Part shown: piece by piece, positions 17,539 through 26,693 of the stretch
Numbering within the stretch: position 1 is the first letter of the stretch
How the letters are laid out: the number at the start of each line of letters is the position of its first letter
Source of the DNA: Domibacillus enclensis
Lineage (GTDB): Bacteria; Bacillota; Bacilli; Bacillales; Domibacillaceae
Direction of reading: 5' to 3'
DNA: 64,000 nucleotides
Assembly (NCBI RefSeq): GCF_900156125.1
Contig: NZ_FTLX01000003.1
Location: forward strand, 124,001-188,000
Program-made: the position numbers and the translations under genes
Notes under the pieces: generated by a model
Databases searched by the model: none
What the model was told of the DNA's origin: nothing
Seen by the model: only the letters and a program-made list of their open reading frames with translations

Positions 17539-18906
17539 TTGGCATTTGAATTTAAATTACCAGATATCGGTGAAGGTATTCATGAAGGTGAAATCGTTAA
17601 GTGGTTCGTTAAGCCAGGCGATCAAGTAGCAGAAGATGATGTGCTTTGCGAAGTGCAAAATGATAAAGCGGTTGTAGAAATCCCATCACCTGTTGCAGGA
17701 ACAGTAGAAGAAGTTCTTGTTGATGAAGGCGCAACAGCAATCGTTGGCGATACACTAATTAAATTTGACGCACCAGGGTACGAAGACTTGAAATTCAAAG
17801 GCGACGATCACGGTGACGGTGAAGAAAAAACAGAAGAGCAGGTTCAAGCGACAGCAGAAGCTGGACAGAACGTGGACAAAGCACCAGCTGACGCACCAGC
17901 AAAAGAAGAAGCACCAGCTCAATCAACAGGTGCAGGAAGCCAGCCTCAAGCTGAAGTCGATCCTAACCGCCGCATCATTGCGATGCCATCTGTGCGCAAA
18001 TACGCACGTGAAAAAGATGTGAACATTGGTCTTGTTGAAGGAAGCGGCAAAAACGGCCGAATTACTAAAGACGATATTGATTCATTCCTAAGCGGCGGCC
18101 AGACTTCTGCAGCACCTGCGCAGGAAGATGCAGCTGTTCAGCAGGATGCACCAGCAGCGAAGGAAGAGTCTAAACCGGCAGCAGCATCGATTCCGGAAGG
18201 CGAATACCCGGAAACACGCGAAAAAATGAGCGGTATCCGCAAAGCGATTGCCAAAGCAATGGTCAACTCAAAGCATACTGCTCCGCACGTTACCTTAATG
18301 GACGAAGTGGAAGTAACCGAGCTTTGGGCACACCGCAAAAAGTTCAAAGACATTGCAGCGGAAAAAGGCGTCAAGCTGACATTCCTTCCGTACGTTGTCA
18401 AAGCTTTAACAAGTGCGCTTAAAGAATATCCAGCATTCAACACATCGATCGACGATGCAACGAATGAAATTGTTCATAAGCATTATTACAACATCGGAAT
18501 TGCAGCCGATACAGAAAAAGGCTTGATGGTTCCTGTCGTGAAAAATGCAGACCGTAAGTCAATGTTCGCGATCTCAGACGAAATCAATGAACTTGCCGGC
18601 AAAGCTCGTGACGGTAAGTTGGCTCCGGCTGAAATGAAAGGCGCTTCATGCACAATTACGAATATCGGTTCAGCAGGCGGACAATGGTTTACGCCAGTAA
18701 TCAACCATCCTGAAGTAGCGATTTTGGGAATTGGCCGCATTGCAGAAAAAGCAATTGTAAAAAATGGTGAAATTGTAGCCGCACCTGTGTTAGCATTATC
18801 ATTGAGCTTTGACCATCGTATGATCGATGGTGCAACAGCACAAAATGCGTTGAATCACATTAAACGGTTGTTGAATAACCCAGAACTTTTACTAATGGAG
18901 GCGTAA
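17539..18906 (+). CDS. pdhC: Pyruvate dehydrogenase E2, dihydrolipoamide acetyltransferase
   Basis: 455 aa from TTG 17539, with AGGAGG 9 nt upstream; this gives the family start [13 protein letters not shown]. Domains are one lipoyl domain with K43 in the [11 protein letters not shown] motif, an Ala/Pro/Glu-rich linker (about 95-145), a peripheral-subunit-binding domain (about 147-180, [10 protein letters not shown]), a second flexible linker, and the catalytic core with [10 protein letters not shown] (H426, D430). It forms the 60-mer core of the complex. The 81-bp gap to pdhB holds a strong hairpin. Confidence 0.96.
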   Translation: MAFEFKLPDIGEGIHEGEIVKWFVKPGDQVAEDDVLCEVQNDKAVVEIPSPVAGTVEEVLVDEGATAIVGDTLIKFDAPGYEDLKFKGDDHGDGEEKTEEQVQATAEAGQNVDKAPADAPAKEEAPAQSTGAGSQPQAEVDPNRRIIAMPSVRKYAREKDVNIGLVEGSGKNGRITKDDIDSFLSGGQTSAAPAQEDAAVQQDAPAAKEESKPAAASIPEGEYPETREKMSGIRKAIAKAMVNSKHTAPHVTLMDEVEVTELWAHRKKFKDIAAEKGVKLTFLPYVVKALTSALKEYPAFNTSIDDATNEIVHKHYYNIGIAADTEKGLMVPVVKNADRKSMFAISDEINELAGKARDGKLAPAEMKGASCTITNIGSAGGQWFTPVINHPEVAILGIGRIAEKAIVKNGEIVAAPVLALSLSFDHRMIDGATAQNALNHIKRLLNNPELLLMEA

Positions 18907-18910
18907 AAAC

Positions 18911-20320
18911 ATGGTAGTAGGAGATTTCCCGATCGAAACAGACACTATAGTAATTGGCTCCGGTCCTGGAGGGTACGTGGCGGCGATCCGCGCGGCTCAG
19001 CTTGGACAAAAAGTAACCATTGTGGAAAAAGAATTCATTGGCGGCGTTTGCTTGAACGTAGGCTGCATTCCGTCAAAAGCGCTTCTAACAGCAGGCCACC
19101 GTTATGAGCAGGCGAAACATTCCGATGATATCGGGATTATTGCTGAAAATGTTACGGTGAACTTTGATAAAGTGCAGGAATGGAAGGCTGGCGTTGTAAA
19201 CAAGCTGACGGGCGGCGTTTCTGGCTTGCTGAAAGGCAATAAAGTAGAAGTCGTTCGCGGCGAAGCGTATTTCAACGATGCCAATACATTGCGCGTGATG
19301 GGCGAAGATTCTGCTCAAACGTATACATTTAAAAATGCGATTATCGCGACAGGATCACGTCCGATTGAAATTCCAAACTTTAAATTTTCTAAGCGTGTCA
19401 TTGATTCATCAGGCGCTCTTGCATTAAAAGAAATTCCGAAGAAAATGGTCGTTGTAGGCGGCGGCTACATCGGCTCCGAGCTTTCAACAGCCTTTGCAAA
19501 CTTCGGAACTGAAGTAACCATTCTTGAAGGTGCGCCGGAAATTCTTGGCGGCTTTGAAAAGCAAATGTCGGCTCTTGTCAAACGCGGCATGAAGAAAAAA
19601 GGCATTAACATTGTGACAAAAGCAATGGCAAAATCGGCTGAAGAAACAGATACGGGCGTAAAAGTAACATATGAAGCGGGCGGCAAAGAAGAAACGCTTG
19701 AAGCAGATTATGTTCTTGTAACGGTAGGCCGTCGTCCAAATACAGACGAAATGGGTCTTGAAGGTGCTGGCGTAAAAATGTCAGACCGTGGTGTCGTTGA
19801 AATTGATAAGCAGTGCCGCACAAGTGTTGAAAACATTTATGCGATCGGTGATATCGTTTCGGGTCCTCCTTTAGCCCACAAAGCTTCATACGAAGGTAAA
19901 ATTGCGGCAGAAGCGATTTCTGGTGAAAAATCAGAAGTGGATTACCTGGCTATTCCAGCTGTCTGCTTTACTGAGCCAGAGCTTGCAACAGTCGGATACA
20001 CAGAAACACAAGCAAAAGAAGAAAAAATCGAAGTGGTTTCTGCGAAATTCCCATTTGCTGCAAACGGACGTGCTCTTGCACTAAACAGCACAGATGGTTT
20101 CGTGAAAGTCGTATCTCGTAAAGAAGATGGCCTTATCATCGGTGCACAAATTGCCGGATCAGGCGCGTCTGATATGGTCGCAGAGCTTGGTCTTGCGATT
20201 GAAGCGGGCATGACGCTTGAAGATGTAGCGATGACAATCCACGCTCACCCAACGCTTGCTGAAATGACAATGGAAGCAGCAGAAGTAGCGCTTGGTACAC
20301 CGATTCACATCGTAAAATAA
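18911..20320 (+). CDS. pdhD: Dihydrolipoamide dehydrogenase (E3)
   Basis: 469 aa. It reoxidises dihydrolipoamide using FAD and NAD+. The FAD motif GSGPGG (16-21), the redox disulfide C47-LNVG-C52, the NAD motif GGGYIGSE, the second FAD motif YAIGD, and the C-terminal HAHPT (about 444-448) that feeds the partner active site are all present. Last gene of pdhABCD, ended by a strong terminator. Confidence 0.97.
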   Translation: MVVGDFPIETDTIVIGSGPGGYVAAIRAAQLGQKVTIVEKEFIGGVCLNVGCIPSKALLTAGHRYEQAKHSDDIGIIAENVTVNFDKVQEWKAGVVNKLTGGVSGLLKGNKVEVVRGEAYFNDANTLRVMGEDSAQTYTFKNAIIATGSRPIEIPNFKFSKRVIDSSGALALKEIPKKMVVVGGGYIGSELSTAFANFGTEVTILEGAPEILGGFEKQMSALVKRGMKKKGINIVTKAMAKSAEETDTGVKVTYEAGGKEETLEADYVLVTVGRRPNTDEMGLEGAGVKMSDRGVVEIDKQCRTSVENIYAIGDIVSGPPLAHKASYEGKIAAEAISGEKSEVDYLAIPAVCFTEPELATVGYTETQAKEEKIEVVSAKFPFAANGRALALNSTDGFVKVVSRKEDGLIIGAQIAGSGASDMVAELGLAIEAGMTLEDVAMTIHAHPTLAEMTMEAAEVALGTPIHIVK

Positions 20321-20334
20321 TCATAGCCTCCTCC

Positions 20335-20374
20335 AACCCCCGATTTCCTTATTGTAGGAAATCGGGGGTTTTTT
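20335..20374 (+). terminator. Terminator of pdhABCD
   Basis: A 15-bp perfect stem (AACCCCCGATTTCCT / AGGAAATCGGGGGTT) followed by TTTT. Confidence 0.95.
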
Positions 20375-20388
20375 GTCCCGTTTTTAAA

Positions 20389-20399
20389 TATGTTATACA
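20389..20399 (+). promoter_or_regulatory. CcpN-type box, upstream copy
   Basis: TATGTTATACA fits every position of the reported CcpN consensus TRTGHYATAYW. CcpN represses gapB, pckA and sr1 in B. subtilis during growth on sugars. Confidence 0.65.
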
Positions 20400-20406
20400 A
20401 ATTAGC

Positions 20407-20435
20407 TTGATTTTTTTAATGTGATATACTATTAT
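20407..20435 (+). promoter_or_regulatory. Promoter of the SR1-like RNA
   Basis: TTGATT, a 17-bp spacer and TATTAT. An alternative -10 is TATACT at 20425-20430, which lies within the downstream CcpN box. Confidence 0.5.
20420..20430 (+). promoter_or_regulatory. CcpN-type box, downstream copy
   Basis: TGTGATATACT fits every position of TRTGHYATAYW and starts 31 bp after the first box, about three helical turns. It covers the -10 region, a position suited to repression. Confidence 0.65.
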
Positions 20436-20488
20436 GAAATCAAGGAACATTAATCGCTTTCAAAATACAAAACGGGAGGTAATGAAAC

Positions 20489-20605
20489 ATGGGAACAATC
20501 ATCTGCAAGTCTTGCCGGTCAACAATGGAGCACTTTGAAGAGGAAAAGGTAACTGTTTTATACTCTCACTGTGGCTGTGATCATGAAACAGAAAACGAAG
20601 AGTAA
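20489..20605 (+). CDS. sr1P: GapA-binding peptide SR1P
   Basis: 38 aa. It starts MGTIICKSC and contains FEEEKVTVLY, closely matching B. subtilis SR1P (39 aa, MGTIVCQDC..., FEDEKVTTLY). SR1P binds the glycolytic GAPDH GapA and stimulates its association with RNase J1, which is encoded at 12-13.8 kb here. Four Cys occur, at 6, 9, 28 and 30 (CKSC and CGC), as a possible metal site. GGGAGG lies 9-10 nt before ATG 20489. Confidence 0.88.
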   Translation: MGTIICKSCRSTMEHFEEEKVTVLYSHCGCDHETENEE

Positions 20606-20614
20606 TCACTACAT

Positions 20615-20651
20615 AAAAAGCTGCTCCGAATTAATCGGAGCAGCTTTTTTT
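20615..20651 (+). terminator. Bidirectional terminator of SR1 and speA
   Basis: AAAAAGCTGCTCCGA / TCGGAGCAGCTTTTT with a 5-nt loop and T runs on both strands. The speA stop codon (20650-20652) touches the T run. Confidence 0.92.
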
Positions 20652-22125
20652 AATAAATAGGTTTCCGTTCTTTAATGACACGAAGCGTTTTTAATTCCTC
20701 ATCTTCCGGTCCTTGCACCGGCAAGCCGGCGGCCACGTTTTCTTTCACATAGCGCAAGTTCTCTTCTGTAATGATCTCGCCTGGAATAAAGATCGGTATG
20801 CCGGGCGGATACACCATCATAAATTCAGCCATGATTCTTCCTGTGGATTCATCAATTGGGACTGTTTCTGTCTCGGCGTAAAAAGCTTCTCTTGGGGACA
20901 GCGCCAGAAGAGGGATATCCGGAAGCATAACATGCGCATATTTAGACTGAACAGTGCCATTAAACGCATTGGCCATTTCCTTCAAAGCGGTAATTAAAAG
21001 ATCACCGTTTTCCTCGGTATCCCCTGGTGTAATAATACAAAGGATATTGTAGAGGTCACTCAGCTCCACTTCGATATTGTAGTGCTTCCGAAGCCATTCT
21101 TCCGCATCATGCCCGGTCATGCCGAGGTTTTTCACGGAGATAATGAGCTTGGTCGGGTCGTAATCATAAGCTGCTTTGGAGCTTAGCATTTCTTCGCCCG
21201 GACAATACAAATGATTGATTTTATTAATTTCTGACCGTAATCGGTTTGCGAGCTTTAACGTTTGCTCGATGATCTGGTGGCCGTTTACAACCAAATGTCG
21301 CCGTGCAGTATCAAGCGAAGCAAGTAAAATATACGATGTGGACGTTGTCGTCAGCATGCTTAAAATAGTTTGAACGCGATTGACGGAAACAAGGCCTTCT
21401 TTTACATTTAAAATGGAACTCTGGGTCATAGAACCGCCCAGTTTGTGAACGCTGGTTGCTGCCATATCCGCTCCGGCTTGCATCGCTGAAACCGGCAGCT
21501 CTTCATGGAAATGAATATGCACTCCGTGCGCTTCATCAACAAGAACAGGCACATGGAAGGAGTGAGCAATATCGACTATTTGCTTTAAATCACCTGCAAT
21601 GCCGAAATACGTTGGATTGATCACAAGGAGACCTTTCGCATCAGGATGAGCGGTCAAGGCTCTTGTAACAGAATCTGTTGTGATTCCGTGTGAAATGCCC
21701 AGGTCCTTATCAATTTCCGGATGAATAAATATGGGAACAGCACCCGAAAATACGATGGCGGTCATAATCGATTTATGCACATTTCGTGGAACAATAATTT
21801 TTTCACCGGGACCACAAACAGCCATGATCATGGTCATGATCGCGCCGCTTGTTCCCTGTACAGAAAAAAATGTATGATCAGCGCCAAATGCTTCGGCAGC
21901 CAGCTGCTGTGCTTCTTTAATAATGCCGTGCGGCTGATGCAAATCATCAAGCGGTGCGATGTTAATTAAATCAATGGATAAGGCATTCTCACCTATGAAT
22001 TGTTTGAATGTCGGATCCATTCCGCTGCCTTTTTTATGGCCGGGAATATGAAATTGCACCGGGTTCTTTTCCGCGTGGCGCAAAAGCCCGTCAAATAATG
22101 GAGTTTCGTTTTGTGACAACGCCAT
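20650..22125 (-). CDS. speA: Arginine/lysine/ornithine decarboxylase family, SpeA type
   Basis: 491 aa from ATG 22125. A PLP-dependent aminotransferase-fold decarboxylase; B. subtilis SpeA turns arginine into agmatine for polyamine synthesis. The PLP Lys is K228 in SVHKLGGS; DEAH at 197-200 and HIPGHKKG near the N-terminus are conserved. The protein closely parallels B. subtilis SpeA along its length, and the location after pdhD-SR1 is the same. Substrate cannot be proved from sequence, since lysine decarboxylases share these motifs. GAGGTG precedes the start closely. Confidence 0.9.
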   Translation of the reverse strand: MALSQNETPLFDGLLRHAEKNPVQFHIPGHKKGSGMDPTFKQFIGENALSIDLINIAPLDDLHQPHGIIKEAQQLAAEAFGADHTFFSVQGTSGAIMTMIMAVCGPGEKIIVPRNVHKSIMTAIVFSGAVPIFIHPEIDKDLGISHGITTDSVTRALTAHPDAKGLLVINPTYFGIAGDLKQIVDIAHSFHVPVLVDEAHGVHIHFHEELPVSAMQAGADMAATSVHKLGGSMTQSSILNVKEGLVSVNRVQTILSMLTTTSTSYILLASLDTARRHLVVNGHQIIEQTLKLANRLRSEINKINHLYCPGEEMLSSKAAYDYDPTKLIISVKNLGMTGHDAEEWLRKHYNIEVELSDLYNILCIITPGDTEENGDLLITALKEMANAFNGTVQSKYAHVMLPDIPLLALSPREAFYAETETVPIDESTGRIMAEFMMVYPPGIPIFIPGEIITEENLRYVKENVAAGLPVQGPEDEELKTLRVIKERKPIY

Positions 22126-22254
22126 TTCCACCTCTTTTCTCAATCATGTGAAGCAAAAGAATTATAGCATTTTGCTCTTTTGTTGCATAGAAATTTTTCG
22201 GATTTAACAGGACTTGAGGGACAAAAAACGAATAAGTAAGGTGAGGTGATTTTA

Positions 22255-22524
22255 ATGGAATATTCGTATCCGTTTTCAACAGACTGGTCAACGGAAGAGG
22301 TCATTGATGTGGTCGCCTTTTTTGAGGCCATTGAGCAGGCCTATGAAAAAGGAGTGACAAAAGAAGCGATCATGTCCAAATACCGCCGCTTCAAAGAAAT
22401 CGTGCCGGGGAAAGCAGATGAAAAACGAATCTGCAACGAATTTGAAGAAGCAAGCGGCTACTCCTCCTACCGCGTCATTCAAAAAATGAAGCAGGCAGAC
22501 GAGCAAACAAAAATACGTATGTAA
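22255..22524 (+). CDS. yktA: UPF0223 family protein YktA
   Basis: 89 aa. Starts [15 protein letters not shown] and contains YRRFKEIVP, as in B. subtilis YktA. All-helical, function unknown. ATG 22255 is chosen over GTG 22246 because GAGGTG lies 8 nt before it and homologues begin MEY. It runs away from speA. Confidence 0.9.
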   Translation: MEYSYPFSTDWSTEEVIDVVAFFEAIEQAYEKGVTKEAIMSKYRRFKEIVPGKADEKRICNEFEEASGYSSYRVIQKMKQADEQTKIRM

Positions 22525-22525
22525 A

Positions 22526-22556
22526 AACAGCCCGCCTGCTAATGAGGCGGGCTGTT
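22526..22556 (-). terminator. Shared terminator of yktB and yktA
   Basis: AACAGCCCGCCT / AGGCGGGCTGTT with a 7-nt loop. The minus strand has TTTTTAC after the stem; the plus side has only ATGTTTA, so it works mainly for yktB. Confidence 0.82.
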
Positions 22557-22560
22557 ATGT

Positions 22561-23178
22561 TTACCTATACGCCAATTGGTATACAGGCAGCAGTGTTTCG
22601 AATGTTTCTTTTACAAGCTGGTAAAAAGCATCGCCATCCTTCAAAACGGGGTCATCGGCTTGAATGTGGCGGCCGATGAGAAATTCCGCTTTTTTCACAT
22701 CGCGAAAACGCTCCAGTGCGGCCTCAAGGTCCAGGCTGTCCCAGGACTCCGCTGCTTTTTTCAGATGATCGAGCGAAACAACGTAATGATCGGGAACAGA
22801 AGCGTTCAGCTGATCCGTCTGTTTTAAAAAGGTTTGCGCGATTTCTTTTTTGCCGGGCAGTTCATATATGAAAGCAAGCCAGATAAAAACGTGATCATCA
22901 AACAAGCCTACTTGAAAATGGGGGTGCTGTTTATAGCCGCGCTTGTTGTTGGCAATCGCCAGCCATGTATCATTCGGCGGGTTTACTTTGCGCCGTGCAT
23001 GCCGGGCAATGTGCAAAAACATTTCCTGGCCAAGCATAGCTGACAGGTCGTCTTTAAGTTCACTGCCAAGAGCGCTGAATTTTGGCTGTATCCGGTTCTG
23101 GATGGCGGTCATGCGCTCATCTAGGCCATCAAGGCGAAAGGTGTCGAAATCGTGTTTCGTAAATCCGGTAAAAGTCAT
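22561..23178 (-). CDS. yktB: UPF0637/DUF1054 family protein YktB
   Basis: 205 aa. Conserved stretches HARRKVNPPNDTW and ANNKRGYKQHPHFQVGL identify the YktB family, whose function is unknown. ATG 23178 follows GAGAGGG by about 10 nt; the TTG six bases earlier is less likely. Divergent from suhB across a short A+T-rich gap containing a Fur/PerR-like box. Confidence 0.88.
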   Translation of the reverse strand: MTFTGFTKHDFDTFRLDGLDERMTAIQNRIQPKFSALGSELKDDLSAMLGQEMFLHIARHARRKVNPPNDTWLAIANNKRGYKQHPHFQVGLFDDHVFIWLAFIYELPGKKEIAQTFLKQTDQLNASVPDHYVVSLDHLKKAAESWDSLDLEAALERFRDVKKAEFLIGRHIQADDPVLKDGDAFYQLVKETFETLLPVYQLAYR

Positions 23179-23213
23179 GTTCAAAAAACCCTCTCTTGCG
23201 AATTATTTCTTTA

Positions 23214-23228
23214 TTATAATGATTATTA
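23214..23228. promoter_or_regulatory. Fur/PerR-like box between yktB and suhB
   Basis: TTATAATGATTATTA matches 13 of 14 fixed positions of the PerR consensus and 12 of 14 of the Fur consensus. The region is A+T rich and the same bases can supply a -10 for yktB, so chance is a real possibility. Confidence 0.35.
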
Positions 23229-23255
23229 TAACATAAACCGATCAGTTGGAAAAAC

Positions 23256-23284
23256 TTGATAACGCATGCTGATTCGGGTAATGT
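23256..23284 (+). promoter_or_regulatory. Candidate SigA promoter of suhB
   Basis: TTGATA, a 17-bp spacer and TAATGT, 37 bp before the start codon. Confidence 0.5.
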
Positions 23285-23321
23285 GAAAGATAATGCATTT
23301 GATGCGGGATGGGGGATACAG

Positions 23322-24110
23322 ATGGAAAATTGGTCTGGGATTGATGAAACAGTAAAGCGCTGGATTGGAGAAGCAGGGGAGAATATACGGGCTTCCTTTA
23401 CTCACTCTTTGAGTATACAGTCAAAGTCGAACCCGAATGATTTAGTGACGAATGTTGATGAAGAAACAGAACGCTTTTTTATTGAACGCATTCGCACATC
23501 GTTTCCGTCCCATCGTATTTTGGGAGAGGAAGGCCAGGGAGACGATGTACAGTCGCTGGATGGCGTGATTTGGATTATTGACCCTATTGACGGAACGATG
23601 AACTTTGTACACCAGCAGCGCAATTTTGCTATTTCAATCGGCATTTACGAGGATGGCATTGGCCAGCTTGGTTACATATATGATATTGTGCACGATGAGC
23701 TGTATCATGCCAAAAAGGGGCAAGGGGCGTGGATGAATGATGTTAAGCTTGATCCGCTTGATCCGGTACCGGTGGAACAAGCGATTGTCGGCATCAATTC
23801 AACATGGCTGATCCAAAACCGGCATTTTGATCAAGAAAAGCTTATTCAGCTTGCCAACGATGTGCGGGGAACAAGATCATACGGATCTGCGGCACTTGAA
23901 CTTGCTTATGTAGCGTCTGGCCGTCTGAGCGCCTATATTACGATGCGAAATGCACCGTGGGACTTTGCAGGTGGGAAAATGATCGTAGAAGAAGCAGGAG
24001 GCGTAGTCAGCAAAATAACCGGTGACGACATTGACATGCTGTCAGTCAACCCTGTTTTTGCTGCTGCACCCGGTTTGCATGAAGATATTTTAAATAACTA
24101 TTTAAAATAA
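23322..24110 (+). CDS. suhB: Inositol monophosphatase family protein
   Basis: 262 aa. A Mg-dependent phosphatase of the FIG/IMPase fold. Metal motifs are GEEGQG (about 65-70), WIIDPIDGTMNFVHQ (about 85-100) and NAPWDFAGG near the C-terminus. B. subtilis YktC/SuhB can dephosphorylate inositol phosphate; the physiological substrate is uncertain. ATG 23322 follows GGGGGAT; the longer upstream frame overlaps the candidate promoter. Confidence 0.92.
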   Translation: MENWSGIDETVKRWIGEAGENIRASFTHSLSIQSKSNPNDLVTNVDEETERFFIERIRTSFPSHRILGEEGQGDDVQSLDGVIWIIDPIDGTMNFVHQQRNFAISIGIYEDGIGQLGYIYDIVHDELYHAKKGQGAWMNDVKLDPLDPVPVEQAIVGINSTWLIQNRHFDQEKLIQLANDVRGTRSYGSAALELAYVASGRLSAYITMRNAPWDFAGGKMIVEEAGGVVSKITGDDIDMLSVNPVFAAAPGLHEDILNNYLK

Positions 24111-24145
24111 AAAGAACAGGGCCTAAAAACGCCCTGTTCTTTTTT
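24111..24145. terminator. Bidirectional terminator of suhB and ylaF
   Basis: AAAGAACAGGGC / GCCCTGTTCTTT with an 8-nt loop, T run on the plus side and A run (T on minus) on the other. Confidence 0.9.
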
Positions 24146-24329
24146 ACAGTTTTCCAGCTCGGCGCATTTTTGCTTTGAACGAAAAGCCGAAGCCCATTAC
24201 AGCGAGTAATAAAACGATTGAAAGCACAGCCCCGATGATGCTTTGTTCACCGATTGCGATGCCGATGCCGATCATGCAGGCGGCAGCCAAAACAGCGAAC
24301 CCTAAAAAAGGCCATTGAATTGAAGGCAA
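24144..24329 (-). CDS. ylaF: Small membrane protein YlaF (DUF5325-like)
   Basis: 61 aa with two hydrophobic helices (FLGFAVLAAACMIGIGIAIG and IIGAVLSIVLLLAVMGFGF) and a basic tail KAKMRRAGKL. Length, the IQWPFL start and the position just before typA fit YlaF. Function unknown. GGGGGA precedes the start on the minus strand. Confidence 0.78.
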   Translation of the reverse strand: MPSIQWPFLGFAVLAAACMIGIGIAIGEQSIIGAVLSIVLLLAVMGFGFSFKAKMRRAGKL

Positions 24330-24397
24330 AAGACAGTCCCCCTTTTGTTCTATTGTATTACATGGCTCTCTTTATTTGCAATGTCCGCTTTTTCAAA

Positions 24398-24426
24398 TAG
24401 GCAGCATGCAAAGTGTGTGATATAAT
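24398..24426 (+). promoter_or_regulatory. typA promoter with extended -10
   Basis: TAGGCA, a 17-bp spacer and TATAAT, preceded by TGA to give the extended form TGATATAAT. Confidence 0.55.
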
Positions 24427-24485
24427 AGTTCAGTTAATGGAAACCGATCATGATGGAGTTCCAAGAAAAGGCAGGAGGAAATAGT

Positions 24486-26312
24486 TTGAAAACAAGAAAC
24501 GATTTACGTAACATCGCGATTATCGCCCACGTTGACCATGGGAAAACGACGCTCGTCGATCAGCTATTAAAACAGTCAGGTATTTTCCGTTCAAATGAGC
24601 ACGTGGAAGAGCGCGCGATGGATTCGAATGACCTCGAACGTGAGCGCGGCATCACTATTCTTGCGAAAAATACGGCGATTCAATATAAAGACACAAAAAT
24701 CAACATTCTGGATACACCGGGACATGCTGATTTCGGCGGAGAAGTAGAACGGATCATGAAAATGGTTGATGGGGTTCTTCTTGTTGTTGATGCATACGAA
24801 GGCTGTATGCCGCAAACGCGGTTTGTTTTGAAAAAAGCACTGGAGCAAAACCTTCGTCCAATCGTTGTTGTCAATAAAATTGACCGTGATTTTGCCCGTC
24901 CGACAGAAGTAGTGGATGAAGTGCTTGAATTGTTCATCGAGCTTGATGCGAACGATGATCAGCTTGAGTTCCCGGTTATTTATGCTTCAGGTATGAATGG
25001 AACAGCAAGCACAGACGTAGACAAGCAGGATGAAAACATGGAAGCTCTTTATGAAGCGATTGTGGAACACATTCCAGCACCATTGGATAACAGTGACGAG
25101 CCGCTTCAATTCCAGGTAGCGCTTCTGGATTACAATGACTATTTAGGCCGTATCGGAATCGGCCGTATTTTCCGCGGGGAAATGTCAGTCGGCCAATCTG
25201 TTGCTTTGATGAAGCTGGATGGCAAGGTAAAACAATTCCGCGTAACGAAAATGTTCGGTTTCCTTGGGTTGAAACGGGTTGAAATTGAAACGGCTAAAGC
25301 CGGTGACCTTGTGGCTGTTTCTGGAATGGAAGACATCAACGTTGGGGAAACCGTAACACCGATGGAGCATCAGGAAGCATTACCGGTTCTTCGTATCGAT
25401 GAGCCGACGCTTCAAATGAATTTCCTTGTGAATAACAGCCCGTTTGCAGGCCGTGAAGGAAAGTTTGTGACATCACGTAAAATTGAAGAGCGTCTTCATG
25501 CGCAGCTGGAAACAGACGTCAGTCTTCGTGTTGAAAACACGGCTTCTCCGGATGAGTGGATCGTTTCAGGACGCGGCGAGCTTCACTTGTCGATCTTGAT
25601 TGAAAACCTGCGCCGTGAAGGTTTTGAACTGCAAGTATCAAAACCACAGGTAATTGTGCGTGAAATTGACGGTGTCCAATGTGAGCCGGTGGAACGTGTT
25701 CAAATTGACGTTCCGGAAGAATATACAGGCTCGATCATTGAATCCATGGGTGAGCGCAAAGGCGAAATGCTGGATATGGTGAACAATGGAAACGGCCAGG
25801 TCCGGTTGATTTTCATGGTACCGGCACGCGGATTGATCGGCTACACAACAGAATTTTTAACGATGACGCGCGGCTACGGGATCATCAATCATACTTTTGA
25901 CAGCTATCAGCCAATGCAAAAAGGGCGCATCGGCGGCCGCCGCCAGGGTGTTCTCGTTTCTCAGGAAACAGGCAAAGCGTCTACGTACGGCATTATGGGC
26001 GTTGAAGACCGCGGCATCATCTTTGTTGAAGCTGGAACAGAAATCTATGCAGGTATGATTGTCGGTGAGCATACGCGTGATAACGATTTGACTGTAAACA
26101 TTGCGAAAACAAAACAAGCGACAAACGTTCGTTCTGCCAATAAAGATCAAACGGCTACAATGAAAAAACCACGTATCATGTCGCTTGAAGAAGCGCTTGA
26201 ATATTTGAACGATGATGAATACTGTGAGCTTACGCCGGAGTCCATTCGTCTTCGTAAAAAAATTCTTGATAAAAACGAACGCGAGCGCGCAGCGAAAAAG
26301 AAACAAGTGTAA
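24486..26312 (+). CDS. typA: Ribosome-associated GTPase BipA/TypA
   Basis: 608 aa from TTG 24486, with AGGAGG 7 nt upstream. Translational GTPase that acts in ribosome assembly, chiefly at low temperature or under stress. G1 is [10 protein letters not shown]2 includes RERGITI, G3 is [11 protein letters not shown] and G4 is NKID. Domain II, EF-G-like domains III and V and the BipA-specific C-terminal domain (about 480-608, [11 protein letters not shown]) follow. ylaH follows within 24 bp in the same direction. Confidence 0.97.
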   Translation: MKTRNDLRNIAIIAHVDHGKTTLVDQLLKQSGIFRSNEHVEERAMDSNDLERERGITILAKNTAIQYKDTKINILDTPGHADFGGEVERIMKMVDGVLLVVDAYEGCMPQTRFVLKKALEQNLRPIVVVNKIDRDFARPTEVVDEVLELFIELDANDDQLEFPVIYASGMNGTASTDVDKQDENMEALYEAIVEHIPAPLDNSDEPLQFQVALLDYNDYLGRIGIGRIFRGEMSVGQSVALMKLDGKVKQFRVTKMFGFLGLKRVEIETAKAGDLVAVSGMEDINVGETVTPMEHQEALPVLRIDEPTLQMNFLVNNSPFAGREGKFVTSRKIEERLHAQLETDVSLRVENTASPDEWIVSGRGELHLSILIENLRREGFELQVSKPQVIVREIDGVQCEPVERVQIDVPEEYTGSIIESMGERKGEMLDMVNNGNGQVRLIFMVPARGLIGYTTEFLTMTRGYGIINHTFDSYQPMQKGRIGGRRQGVLVSQETGKASTYGIMGVEDRGIIFVEAGTEIYAGMIVGEHTRDNDLTVNIAKTKQATNVRSANKDQTATMKKPRIMSLEEALEYLNDDEYCELTPESIRLRKKILDKNERERAAKKKQV

Positions 26313-26336
26313 GTACACAAATCAGGAGGGATGATT

Positions 26337-26657
26337 GTGGAGAATATAGAAGGGCTGGAGCACGTCAGCCCGCTCCTCGGTTTTCTGATCCGGTTGACGA
26401 GCGTGGATACAGCCGTAACGATTTACTGGGTGATCTTGATCGCTCTGTCCATTCTTGTTTATAATCTCGGGTTTGCGAAAAAGCTGAAGCTGTGGCAGAA
26501 CGTCATCATTTACCTGTCACTTGCCATTGGATCGCTGCTGCTGCTTATTTTATCGTACCAGCTTCCGGTTGTGGAAAGCTTGGTTGTGGCAGCACTTGTG
26601 CTTGGAACGTATAAATTCAGGCTGAAAAAGCACCAAAAAGAAGAAAATTCGGTTTAA
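26337..26657 (+). CDS. ylaH: YlaH-like membrane protein
   Basis: 106 aa with three predicted helices (VTIYWVILIALSILVYNLG, LWQNVIIYLSLAIGSLLLLIL, VVESLVVAALVLGTY) and a charged C-terminus. Position after typA and the KLKLWQNVIIY motif match YlaH. Start chosen as GTG 26337, 7 nt after AGGAGG; the in-frame ATG at 26331 is too close to that site. Confidence 0.82.
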   Translation: MENIEGLEHVSPLLGFLIRLTSVDTAVTIYWVILIALSILVYNLGFAKKLKLWQNVIIYLSLAIGSLLLLILSYQLPVVESLVVAALVLGTYKFRLKKHQKEENSV

Positions 26658-26660
26658 AAA

Positions 26661-26693
26661 AAGCGGAAGGCTCATGCCTTCCGCTTCATTTTT
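26661..26693. terminator. Bidirectional terminator of ylaH and the facing membrane gene
   Basis: AAGCGGAAGGC-TCAT-GCCTTCCGCTT; CATTTTTTT follows on the plus strand and TTTTTTTAAA on the minus. Confidence 0.92.

Larger units (their letters stand above)
20437..20651 (+). ncRNA. SR1-like dual-function regulatory RNA
   Basis: The interval between pdhD and the speA-type gene is exactly where B. subtilis encodes SR1, a roughly 200-nt RNA that base-pairs with ahrC mRNA and also encodes SR1P. Here a promoter with CcpN-type boxes, an SR1P homologue and a strong terminator give a transcript of about 210 nt. The 5' end is estimated from the promoter, so it is approximate. The antisense targets were not examined. 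Confidence 0.72.

Noticed and set aside
25857-26318. 153-codon open frame opposite the 3' end of typA
   Set aside because: Phe/Arg-rich composition typical of an antisense frame; typA is certain.
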